Translations under genes and position numbers: made by a program
Shown here: piece by piece, positions 34,377-41,520 of the stretch
How the letters are laid out: the number at the start of each line of letters is the position of its first letter
How positions within the stretch are numbered: the first letter of the stretch is position 1
Notes under the pieces: model-generated
What the model was told of the DNA's origin: nothing
Databases searched by the model: none
Seen by the model: only the letters and a program-made list of their open reading frames with translations
Source of the DNA: Lachnospiraceae bacterium
GTDB taxonomy: Bacteria; Bacillota; Clostridia; Lachnospirales; Lachnospiraceae
Assembly (NCBI GenBank): GCA_016291655.1
Contig: JAEEYF010000020.1
Location: 1-58,372, forward strand
Reading direction: 5' to 3'
DNA: 58,372 nt

Positions 34377-35873
34377 CTATTTGACCAGTCCCTTGTCTGT
34401 CTTCTTAACATGCTTGAAGACGTTCTCGAAGCGGTTCAGCGCCTCGTCGATGATCTCGGGTGTATCTGCAAGTGAGGTGTAGAGACGGCTGCCTGCAAGA
34501 GTGATGATACCATTTGCCATGTATGCAGCTCCCATCTTCTCCATGGAATCCTTGCGGACATACATCATATCCTTGTGCTTCAACAGTCCCATAGCGCTCT
34601 TTAAGAAGCTCATTGAAGAAAAGTCGAAGCTCATTGCGCCCGTGCACTCCAGGTGAACGATAGAGCCCTGGTTGTAAGCCACGAAAGGAAGTCCGTAACG
34701 ATCCACAAGTTCCTTCAGACCGTCGCAAAGTCTGTCGCCCATCTTACCGGCAATTTCGCATGCATTTGTTCTCTCGATCTCCTTGATGGCCGTGTAGCCC
34801 GCGAGAGAAGAAAGAGGATTGGCAGCGAGTGTACCGCCGACATATGCTCTGTGTTTTCCTGTCGCAAGACCTGCAGCCATGAGCTGTGCATATTCCTTCT
34901 TACCGCCTACGCCGCCTGCAGCGGGATAGCCGCCTGCAACGATCTTACCGAAGATGGTGAGATCCGGTACAACGTCGAAGAAGCCCTGAGCGCCTGAAAG
35001 TGCAACACGGAAACCTGTAACAACTTCATCAAAGATCATGAGTGCGCCGTACTTGTCGCAAAGAGCACGAACGCCCTTATTGTAATCACGTGCAACGGGT
35101 CTTGTTCCGCTTTCGGGTCCTACGGGCTCGATGAGAACCGCTGCCGTACCGCCCTTGAGCTTGTTTCTCTTGAGCATCTTCTCAAGCATGTTCAGATCGT
35201 TGGGACGAACCTCATCCGTAAGTGCATATGCTCCCTTGGGAATTCCGTGGGATTCGAGAAGATAACGGCTTCCGGGGATCTTAAGGCCGTAAACCAGCTG
35301 ATCCGACCAGCCGTGATAGGCTCCGCCGATCTTGATGATTCTCTTCTTGCCTGTTGCAATTCTTGCGATTCTTAAGGAAGCCATGCATGCTTCGGTACCT
35401 GAACCGAGCATACGGAACATTTCTACATTGGGCATATGCTTGTTGATCTCTTTTGCGATGAGAAGCTCTGCCTCATGAAGAAGTCCGGTGGTAGGTCCGC
35501 AGGTCTTGATGAGTTCGATGACAGCGTCCTGAACGGGCTTGTAGTTGCTGCCGAGGATCGTGGGTCCTCCTGCCTGAAGGAAGTCAATGTACTGATTTCC
35601 GTCCTTATCGTACATGTAAGCTCCGTCTGCCTTTTCCATACACATGGGGAAGGGCTTGTTGAAAGCCAGGTTGTGCTGAACACCGCCGGGAATGTAGTTC
35701 TTTGCTTCCTCGAAGATCGCCTTGGATCTTGTGCACTTCTCGTTGAAGTAAGGAAGGATCTCCTTGTTGTAGTATTCATCGTCTACTTCCCAAATGGGCT
35801 GACTTGTGAGATTTTTAAGTCTCTGATTGATTTCCTTGGGATCGTCCCATCTGCTGATTCCGCAGTTTGTCAT
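34377..35873 (-). CDS. Class III PLP aminotransferase (GSA-aminomutase-like)
   Basis: A 498-residue fold-type I PLP enzyme related to glutamate-1-semialdehyde 2,1-aminomutase. The PLP Asp lies in [11 protein letters not shown] and the Schiff-base Lys in [11 protein letters not shown]. It is ~60 residues longer than GSA aminomutase, mainly at the N-terminus, and no other heme-pathway gene is nearby, so a heme role is unlikely. Last gene of an operon with an FGGY kinase, class II aldolase and GtrA protein; it may aminate a sugar-phosphate-derived ketone or aldehyde, which is inference from context. Confidence 0.85.
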   Translation of the reverse strand: MTNCGISRWDDPKEINQRLKNLTSQPIWEVDDEYYNKEILPYFNEKCTRSKAIFEEAKNYIPGGVQHNLAFNKPFPMCMEKADGAYMYDKDGNQYIDFLQAGGPTILGSNYKPVQDAVIELIKTCGPTTGLLHEAELLIAKEINKHMPNVEMFRMLGSGTEACMASLRIARIATGKKRIIKIGGAYHGWSDQLVYGLKIPGSRYLLESHGIPKGAYALTDEVRPNDLNMLEKMLKRNKLKGGTAAVLIEPVGPESGTRPVARDYNKGVRALCDKYGALMIFDEVVTGFRVALSGAQGFFDVVPDLTIFGKIVAGGYPAAGGVGGKKEYAQLMAAGLATGKHRAYVGGTLAANPLSSLAGYTAIKEIERTNACEIAGKMGDRLCDGLKELVDRYGLPFVAYNQGSIVHLECTGAMSFDFSSMSFLKSAMGLLKHKDMMYVRKDSMEKMGAAYMANGIITLAGSRLYTSLADTPEIIDEALNRFENVFKHVKKTDKGLVK

Positions 35874-35895
35874 TTTCTTATCCTCCGATCGTTGG

Positions 35896-36345
35896 TTAAT
35901 TATTTTTATTGTTATCTTTCTTCGCTATCTCGTTAGTGTCAATGGAGCCTCTGAAAACAAAATACTTGTCGTACAGGAACTCCGTGACGAAATTCAGGCA
36001 CATGTTAATAAAGGTTACCAGATACTCGTTCCAGCCCAGACTCTCCGCAAGGTAATTTCCCAGCAGCGTGGAAAGCGGGGTGAATACGCAGTAATAAGCC
36101 GCCACCTTGACCATGGCAACAGGCACGTTATTGGCCGATTTAAAGGTGTAACGCCTGTTGAGCGTAAAGTTCCAGATCACCGACAAAACCAGGGCGATCA
36201 AGTATTTGGGCCAGTAATTCCAATGGGTCAAAAGATCCAGAAGCGTGAAGCTACCAATTTCAATTAGTCCTGCAGATATTGAAAAAAGTCCGAATTTTAC
36301 GGCTCTTAATAATTCTTTCTGTTTGTCGGTCATATATTTGCTCAA
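35896..36345 (-). CDS. GtrA-family membrane protein
   Basis: A 149-residue protein with four predicted helices and the GtrA-like features FGLFSISAGLIEIGSF, FTLNRRYTFKS and FVTEFLYDKYFVF. GtrA proteins are thought to move polyprenyl-linked sugars across the membrane. The start overlaps the end of the aldolase gene by four bases and it lies 22 bases before the aminotransferase, so it belongs to that operon and suggests that the product ends up in a surface glycan. Confidence 0.85.
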   Translation of the reverse strand: MSKYMTDKQKELLRAVKFGLFSISAGLIEIGSFTLLDLLTHWNYWPKYLIALVLSVIWNFTLNRRYTFKSANNVPVAMVKVAAYYCVFTPLSTLLGNYLAESLGWNEYLVTFINMCLNFVTEFLYDKYFVFRGSIDTNEIAKKDNNKNN

Positions 36346-37259
36346 CCTTTCTTTTGTTTGGAATACTTGAGTTTATAAACCGTTCTCATAAGCCACGCAT
36401 CAAAGCCCGAAAGCCTTGCCTTAATGCCAAGCTGTCTTGTGTGAAGGAAGGCTGTAGCTGCCTTCTCGGCAAGGAGCTCAAGGGCATCCCGATCGTCCGG
36501 ATCCTCGCAGGCTATCTGTATGCCTACACCTTTTACAATGACAGTGTTGATCTTTTTGAGTTTTGCAGCGATCTTTGCAGGGTCGTTTTCCACAACCGGT
36601 ATCTTCTTTCCGATCATCTGCGCCATATCGTCAAGCTGAGCGGGAAGAGGGATACCCAGTCTCGCCAACTGAACCGATGCGGGCTCGTTCACATCCATGC
36701 CCACGATCTGTGCCTTGCAGGCTTCCTCGAGAAGATTCGCCATTTCGAAAGCGTCATCACGCGACTTTCCGCAGATAACGACGCCGTGGTGCTCCATGAA
36801 TACCACCTTTGCACCCAATTCATATGCAGCCGTGACATTTCCTGCCAGCTTCTTTGTTCCGGGAAGTCCGTATCCCGCGGTGTAAACGTTTCCGAGTCTC
36901 TCCTTCTGCTCTGCCGTCATTCTGTCCTGAATGAAGCCGCCGAGGCCAAGTGCGGAAGCGAAATTCTGGTGTGTGTGGATCACAAAGTTCACATCCGGGA
37001 ATGTTCTGTAAGCCGCTGCGTGTATGCCTTTTTCACTGGAAGGCTTTCTCCTGCCCTCCCATGTCATGTCAGCCAGCTTTACGATCGCCACATCCTCCGG
37101 TTCCGTGTGAAGATAGTCGAGACCGCTGGGAGAGATCGCAAAGGTGTCGGAATCTATCCTTTCGCTGATGTTGCCCCATGTTCTGGCAACCAGCTTCTTT
37201 TCAAGGAGCATTCTTCCCGTCTCTGCCACTCTCGCCTTTATTTCGGCAATTCTATCCAT
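36342..37259 (-). CDS. Class II aldolase/adducin family protein
   Basis: A 305-residue protein. The N-terminal ~210 residues form the class II aldolase domain with zinc-binding His in VIHTHQN and MEHHGVV, and the catalytic Glu in SSEKGIH. The last ~90 residues are an extension not found in fuculose-phosphate aldolase (~215 residues). Start chosen at 37259 behind AAAGGAG; an alternative ATG at 37292 overlaps the kinase stop. It likely cleaves or epimerises the phosphorylated product of the adjacent FGGY kinase. Confidence 0.85.
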   Translation of the reverse strand: MDRIAEIKARVAETGRMLLEKKLVARTWGNISERIDSDTFAISPSGLDYLHTEPEDVAIVKLADMTWEGRRKPSSEKGIHAAAYRTFPDVNFVIHTHQNFASALGLGGFIQDRMTAEQKERLGNVYTAGYGLPGTKKLAGNVTAAYELGAKVVFMEHHGVVICGKSRDDAFEMANLLEEACKAQIVGMDVNEPASVQLARLGIPLPAQLDDMAQMIGKKIPVVENDPAKIAAKLKKINTVIVKGVGIQIACEDPDDRDALELLAEKAATAFLHTRQLGIKARLSGFDAWLMRTVYKLKYSKQKKG

Positions 37260-37284
37260 TTGAGTATCTCCTTTCGAAGTCATA

Positions 37285-38880
37285 TCATTCATTCAGTGCT
37301 TTAAAGTTTGCCGCATTACACTTGTACAATCTCTTAAACACCGCATAATTCCTGTCGTAAACTTCCCTGTTGGCGGGATTGGGTTTGAAGGTTTCCTTAA
37401 CCTTGATGAGGTTCTTCGCTTTATCAAGGTCGGGCATTACTCCGATTCCTACCGCAACAAGAAGTGCAGCACCGACGGCTCCCACGTCCTGAGAACCCGT
37501 TACCGTTTCAATCGTCCTTCCGGTAATGTCCGCCAGTATCTGGCAGGTAGTGCCTGAAAGTGCACCGCCTCCCACAAAACGGATCGTGTCGGAGGTCTTG
37601 ATCTTGGAAGCTTCACATTCCAGCATCCAGCGGAGGTGGAAGCATATGCCTTCAAGAACCGCACGGATCATGTCACGTTTTCCGGTTTCGATCTTCACAT
37701 TGAAGAAAACGCCTGCCGCCGAAGGATCCTCGAAAGGACAGCGGTTTCCGTGAAGCCAGGGCGTGAAGATCACTCCGTTGGAGCCCGCAGGCACCTTTTC
37801 AACCTCATCGGAAAGATAGTCATATAAACTTGTATACTGGCTTTCAAGACTTTCCGCCACATGCTCTTTCTTTAAGTATATGTCGATCTCATCCAAAGCC
37901 AGATGATTTTTAACCCATTCAAAGCATTTGCCCGCGGTCTCCATTTCCGCAAAATAGTTGTATCTGCCGTCTGTTGCGGCGGTAATACTCGCGATCATGG
38001 AAACGATGTCGACAACCTGCTTGTCGAGCACTGTGGAAACCCAGCCGGAGGTTCCGGAATAGATGTGTGTCTGTCCCGTTTCCACGCAGCCTGCTCCCAC
38101 ACCGATCAATGTTGCATCCCCGCCTCCTCCGAAAACCGGCGTACCCTCCTTAAGCCCAAGGTCCTCGGCCGCCTTTTTGGAAAGCTTCCCCGCTTCGTCC
38201 GTACATTTAATGATCTTCGGAAGATGCTCGGGATGCACTTTAAACATTTTGATCAGTGATTTATTCCAGCCCTCTTTGCCCTTACGTGTATCATACAAAA
38301 ATGTCGAGAATGCCGAATCTGTAGTCATCACAAATTCCCCTGTACATCTTGCGATGAGATACTCCTTGACATCAAGCCATTTGTGTACCCTTTTGAAAAT
38401 TTCCGGTTCGTTGTTCTCAACCCATTTGTATTTCCAAACCGGATCCTTTACGCTTGTTGATGCTGCGCAATTGATCCTCAAACTCTTCAGGAGTTTGAAC
38501 AGATTGCAGCCCGACACCTTGATCAAGCCTTTTCCCATACATTCCGCGATCTCTCGCGTGCCTCTCTGATCCATGTAGCTCATGGGCCGTCTGAGTGCGT
38601 TTCCCTCCTTGTCCACGAGGACTATGCCCTGCATCTGCGAACAGAAAGAGATTCCCGCCACCTGCTCCGGAGTGACCTCCGTCTTGGTGAACAGCTCCTT
38701 CGTCGTCTTGCTCATGGCATCCCACCATTCATCCGCATCCTGCTCCGCGCCTCCGTTCTCCACAATGTAGAGGTTGTAGCCCGCATACGCACTTGCTATG
38801 AGGTTGATGGTATTCTCGATCCCGAACAGGCAGGTCTTCACTCCCGTAGTTCCAAAATCGTAGGCGATCACATAAGTCAT
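37285..38880 (-). CDS. FGGY-family carbohydrate kinase
   Basis: A 531-residue sugar kinase with both actin-like ATPase halves: phosphate-1 motif AYDFGTTGVKT at the start, SYMDQRGTRE in the substrate region, FGGGGDATLIGVGAG and RFVGGGALSG in the second half. It resembles xylulokinase-type members, but the sugar cannot be told from sequence. Start at 38880 with AAAGGAG upstream; a frame open further upstream runs into the repeat at 38894-38960 and is not used. First enzyme gene behind the TetR regulator. Confidence 0.88.
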   Translation of the reverse strand: MTYVIAYDFGTTGVKTCLFGIENTINLIASAYAGYNLYIVENGGAEQDADEWWDAMSKTTKELFTKTEVTPEQVAGISFCSQMQGIVLVDKEGNALRRPMSYMDQRGTREIAECMGKGLIKVSGCNLFKLLKSLRINCAASTSVKDPVWKYKWVENNEPEIFKRVHKWLDVKEYLIARCTGEFVMTTDSAFSTFLYDTRKGKEGWNKSLIKMFKVHPEHLPKIIKCTDEAGKLSKKAAEDLGLKEGTPVFGGGGDATLIGVGAGCVETGQTHIYSGTSGWVSTVLDKQVVDIVSMIASITAATDGRYNYFAEMETAGKCFEWVKNHLALDEIDIYLKKEHVAESLESQYTSLYDYLSDEVEKVPAGSNGVIFTPWLHGNRCPFEDPSAAGVFFNVKIETGKRDMIRAVLEGICFHLRWMLECEASKIKTSDTIRFVGGGALSGTTCQILADITGRTIETVTGSQDVGAVGAALLVAVGIGVMPDLDKAKNLIKVKETFKPNPANREVYDRNYAVFKRLYKCNAANFKALNE

Positions 38881-38893
38881 ACATTCTCCTTTT

Positions 38894-38960
38894 GACACCC
38901 GGGGACGGGGTTGTGGTGTCATTTTTTGATACCCGGGGACGGGGTTATGGTGTCATTTTT
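38894..38960. repeat. REP-like repeat, locus B (two direct copies)
   Basis: Two head-to-tail copies (38894-38927 and 38928-38960) of the GAYACCCGGGGACGGGGTT-containing unit, each ending GTGTCATTTTT. They fill the gap between the TetR gene and the FGGY kinase start. Same family as loci A, C, D and E, but here tandem and not palindromic. Confidence 0.88.
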
Positions 38961-38964
38961 CCCG

Positions 38965-39588
38965 TCACTCGATCCCCAACGCCGCATACATGAATTTTAG
39001 CAATTCCATAACCAACATCTCATCCGTTGGTTCACCGTTACAATATATCTTCATTCGCTCGCGATAGTAGTCGCAGGTGAGCGAAAACTGAAGCATCATC
39101 AAAAGATTATCGAAGAAAAACGCGAACATCCTCGGTTCTATGTCCTGCCGTACCAGCCCCTTGGCTTTGGCATCCGCGATCAGTTTCGAGTAGACCGTGG
39201 AGGACACCGTCTCTATCTCGCTCGCCAGCTGAGGCGCAAATCTTTTGCAGCCGCCCGCAGTGATCTCGTGATACATAACGTAGTAGTCCGTGTGATTTCG
39301 CGCGTGCTCCACCAGTCGCCGGATCGCGATCTCCATATTGGAGATCAGGCTGCTTCGCTCGTCCGTAACTTCGCTCATAACGGAGTCAAGGAGCTTGAGC
39401 GTATGCTTGACGCAGGAAAGAAAAAAGTCATCCTTGTCCTTGTAGTACTTGTAAAGCACTCCCACACTAAGACCTGACTTTTTGGCGATGTTCGAAATAT
39501 TGGCTTTGTCGAAACCCTTCTGCGCAAATTCTGCAATTCCGGTCTCCAATAAGCTGTTTAAGGTTTCTTCGTCTAATTTCTTGTACAT
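38965..39588 (-). CDS. TetR/AcrR-family regulator
   Basis: A 207-residue repressor with an N-terminal helix-turn-helix (GFDKANISNIAKKSGLSVGV, then YKYYKDKDDFF) and a helical ligand domain. Start taken at 39588, seven bases behind AAGGA. It stands directly upstream of the FGGY kinase operon on the same strand, so it is probably the local regulator responding to the sugar or an intermediate. The promoter carries a palindrome suited to autoregulation. Confidence 0.85.
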   Translation of the reverse strand: MYKKLDEETLNSLLETGIAEFAQKGFDKANISNIAKKSGLSVGVLYKYYKDKDDFFLSCVKHTLKLLDSVMSEVTDERSSLISNMEIAIRRLVEHARNHTDYYVMYHEITAGGCKRFAPQLASEIETVSSTVYSKLIADAKAKGLVRQDIEPRMFAFFFDNLLMMLQFSLTCDYYRERMKIYCNGEPTDEMLVMELLKFMYAALGIE

Positions 39589-39606
39589 TGCATATCCTTC
39601 TTGTGT

Positions 39607-39663
39607 CGTGAACACCCATTCACGTGTTATGACAATTGTAGCACGCATTCTGACATTTCGCAA
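39607..39663 (-). promoter_or_regulatory. Promoter and operator candidate of the TetR gene
   Basis: Minus strand TTGCGA (39658-39663), 17-base spacer, TACAAT (39635-39640). Just downstream is CGTGAA-N6-TTCACG (39607-39624), a palindrome placed across the likely transcription start, the usual place for a TetR operator. Confidence 0.55.
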
Positions 39664-39699
39664 GCGTTTTCTGTATTTTCTGTCTGTTTAGTTTTTAAC

Positions 39700-39893
39700 A
39701 AAAAAAGACCTTCAGTGCATATGCCTTCTGTTTAAAGAAAGCATAAGCAACGAAGATCGATATCGTTAATCGGTTGCTACAGCCTCTATCTCCGAAGAGC
39801 AGACGGAGGTACCGAGACGTCTCGCGCCCTATGTACTTTCCCGCGCCGGGGACACTCATTGAGACAGGACTCCCATGTCTGAGCAGCCGCAGC
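39700..39893 (-). ncRNA. Candidate structured RNA behind the MinD-like gene
   Basis: A noncoding stretch that is GC-rich over about 39776-39893 and full of pairing on the minus strand. GCTGCGGC (39886-39893) can pair with GCTGTAGC (39776-39783) to close a domain containing a hairpin at 39855-39883 and a UUCG tetraloop hairpin at 39790-39799. A further 13-base stem (arms 39736-39748 and 39717-39729, one mismatch) follows, and seven T end it at 39700-39706. It could be a trans-acting RNA or a long 3' UTR. I could not match it to 6S, SRP, tmRNA or RNase P RNA. Confidence 0.4.
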
Positions 39894-39902
39894 CAATGAG
39901 GC

Positions 39903-40721
39903 CTACAGAACAGCTCTTTCATCTGCCCTTATCCTGCCTTCGATCAGGACTCTCTTTGTGATCTCTTTTATGCTCCGGAAATACTCCGTATGCGTCCTCT
40001 GTCCTATCTCTCTGCATATAAGATCGTCTACCGTATGTTCAAGGCAGGCTCGTGCCAGCTCCGGGCTGTAGGGTATCCCTGCCACACGCTCTTCGGGCAC
40101 TTTAAACTCCTCCATGATATCAAATATAAAACCGTCACATTCGGAAAAATTGTTGATAATAAAGAAACTTTTGTTGATATGATAAGAATACAGATGAAAA
40201 AATTTTCGTATTTCAACGGAATTGCCCGGCAGAAAGACCAGGATCAGATCCGCTTCATGCAAAGTCTTGAAAGAATAGGGACTGTTCTTACCCGATGAAT
40301 CCACAAAACAAACCTCCCCCGAACCACCGTCAAACACACTCTCCCATGCATAAGTGACGGGTTTCAGCAGCTTCATGTTGGCCGAGAAGGCATATGCCTC
40401 GTGTACGTTCACAGCGAACCTCTGCGGGATGTGATCTTGTTTCAGCCGTCGGAGGCAGGTGGTTTCATATTGCAATATGCATTTAAGATAATCGGGGTAA
40501 TCCGGACCGGAATAGAAATCTTCCCGTTCAGAAATGGGAAGTGTCCGCCTGAAATTCCAGATGTAGTTTTCTATGGGACGCGGGCCGAAGTGATCCGCCC
40601 GAACGTCAACGCGCTTTCCGAAATACGCCGCAGCCATCTCGCTCATCGCCAGAACATGGCCTGTTACGCCACCCGCTTTGCGAAACGGACTCCAGCCCAC
40701 AATGTTGATCTTATTCGACAT
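39903..40721 (-). CDS. MinD/ParA-like protein lacking an intact P-loop
   Basis: A 272-residue protein whose layout resembles the MinD/CpsD/TadZ group: VGWSPFRKAGGVTGHVLAMS at the position of the GGxGKT loop, but without the invariant Lys-Thr, then a strand-helix pattern (ADLILVFLPGNS, KSFFIINNFSECD, ERVAGIPYSPELARA) as in MinD. It probably does not hydrolyse ATP. It stands alone with its own promoter, and AAAGAGG before the ATG. Possibly a second TadZ-like localisation factor or a signalling protein; function unknown. Confidence 0.6.
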   Translation of the reverse strand: MSNKINIVGWSPFRKAGGVTGHVLAMSEMAAAYFGKRVDVRADHFGPRPIENYIWNFRRTLPISEREDFYSGPDYPDYLKCILQYETTCLRRLKQDHIPQRFAVNVHEAYAFSANMKLLKPVTYAWESVFDGGSGEVCFVDSSGKNSPYSFKTLHEADLILVFLPGNSVEIRKFFHLYSYHINKSFFIINNFSECDGFIFDIMEEFKVPEERVAGIPYSPELARACLEHTVDDLICREIGQRTHTEYFRSIKEITKRVLIEGRIRADERAVL

Positions 40722-40790
40722 AACAACCTCTTTAATTTTACAAAAGCTCTGTGGAAAATGAAAAGAACCGGCAGATCGCCGATGTCTGAA

Positions 40791-40819
40791 ATTATCGCAT
40801 ATATTTTATTCATCCGCAA
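40791..40819 (-). promoter_or_regulatory. Promoter of the MinD-like gene
   Basis: Minus strand TTGCGG (40814-40819), 17-base spacer, GATAAT (40791-40796); leader about 65 nt with a short CGGC/GCCG hairpin. Confidence 0.55.
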
Positions 40820-40865
40820 GCTCTTTTGCGTTAATCTGCTAAAGACGACAAAATTTTACCTGTTG

Positions 40866-40929
40866 TGATACCCGGGGACGGGGTTGTGGGGTCAAAAAAA
40901 TGACCCCACAACCCCGTCCCCGGGTATCA
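40866..40929. repeat. REP-like palindromic repeat, locus C
   Basis: A perfect 29-base inverted repeat (arms 40866-40894 and 40901-40929) with a six-A loop and the core CCCGGGGACGGGGTTGTGG. On the plus strand it is followed by a T run, so it can act as a terminator-like hairpin. It abuts the ybaK promoter. Confidence 0.9.
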
Positions 40930-40943
40930 TTTTTTCAGGTATG

Positions 40944-40952
40944 TGGTATAAT
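40944..40952 (+). promoter_or_regulatory. Extended -10 promoter of ybaK
   Basis: TGGTATAAT is an extended -10 element (TGnTATAAT) about 37 bases before the ybaK GTG start. No good -35 box is present; the expected place is the end of the palindromic repeat and its T run. Confidence 0.55.
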
Positions 40953-40988
40953 GTCGGGCAGAGACATTTTAGGAAAGAGGGAACTAAC

Positions 40989-41462
40989 GTGGCAAAGAAT
41001 GAACGCACCAACGTGATGCGCGTGCTGGATCAAAAGAAAATAGAATATACGAGTCATGCATATGAAGCCGATCCCACCTTAATGGGGGAGGACATCGCAG
41101 GCATATTAAACGAGGACCCCGAGAAGGTTTTCAAGACCCTCGTCACCCGCGGGAAATCCGGCGCATATTACGTCTTTGCAGTGCCTGTAAAGGCGGAATT
41201 GGATCTGAAAAAAGCCGCCAAGGCTTCGGGTGAAAAATCGATCGAAATGATCAAGCAGAAAGAACTGCTCCCGCTCACGGGCTATGTGCACGGTGGCTGC
41301 TCACCCATCGGAATGAAAAAGCAATTCAAGACCTTCATCCACGAAACCGCTTCAACCTACGACCACATCTTTGTCAGCGCAGGCAAGGTCGGCTTTCAGA
41401 TAGAGCTCTCCCCCAAAGACCTGATAGAAGTCGCAGGCTGCACGGAAGCGGATGTGGTGTAA
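40989..41462 (+). CDS. ybaK: Cys-tRNA(Pro)/aminoacyl-tRNA deacylase YbaK
   Basis: A 157-residue YbaK/EbsC-family editing enzyme that hydrolyses Cys-tRNA(Pro). The family motif GGCSPIGMKK and FHET-type IHETASTYDHIFVSAG region are present, as is the conserved Lys in VFKTLVTRGK. I choose the GTG at 40989 behind GAGGG; the reading frame continues upstream only into the palindromic repeat. It is a single-gene unit between two REP-like repeats. Confidence 0.9.
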   Translation: MAKNERTNVMRVLDQKKIEYTSHAYEADPTLMGEDIAGILNEDPEKVFKTLVTRGKSGAYYVFAVPVKAELDLKKAAKASGEKSIEMIKQKELLPLTGYVHGGCSPIGMKKQFKTFIHETASTYDHIFVSAGKVGFQIELSPKDLIEVAGCTEADVV

Positions 41463-41467
41463 AAAAA

Positions 41468-41492
41468 TGACACCACAACCCCGTCCCCGGGG
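41468..41492. repeat. REP-like repeat, locus D (single inverted copy)
   Basis: A single copy in reverse orientation (TGACACCACAACCCCGTCC, then CCGGGG) five bases behind the ybaK stop and preceded by seven A. It is half of the palindrome seen at locus C. Confidence 0.85.
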
Positions 41493-41494
41493 TT

Positions 41495-41520
41495 CAAAAA
41501 AGGAACCGCGAGGGTTCCTT
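41495..41520 (-). terminator. Terminator of the 1099-residue protein gene
   Basis: Minus-strand hairpin AAGGAACC/GGTTCCTT with a five-base loop (arms 41513-41520 and 41500-41507) then five T. It overlaps the last stop codon bases of the large gene and could also act weakly on ybaK. Confidence 0.8.

Noticed and set aside
34377-35873. Assignment as HemL (heme pathway)
   Set aside because: The PLP motifs fit the family, but the protein is about 60 residues too long and sits in a sugar-type operon with no heme genes.
38881-38922. N-terminal extension of the FGGY kinase frame
   Set aside because: It is translated repeat sequence; the family start with AAAGGAG lies at 38880.
39695-39922. A 75-codon minus-strand frame behind the MinD-like gene
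   Set aside because: It overlaps the end of that gene, lacks a ribosome site, has odd composition, and the region is better explained by RNA structure.
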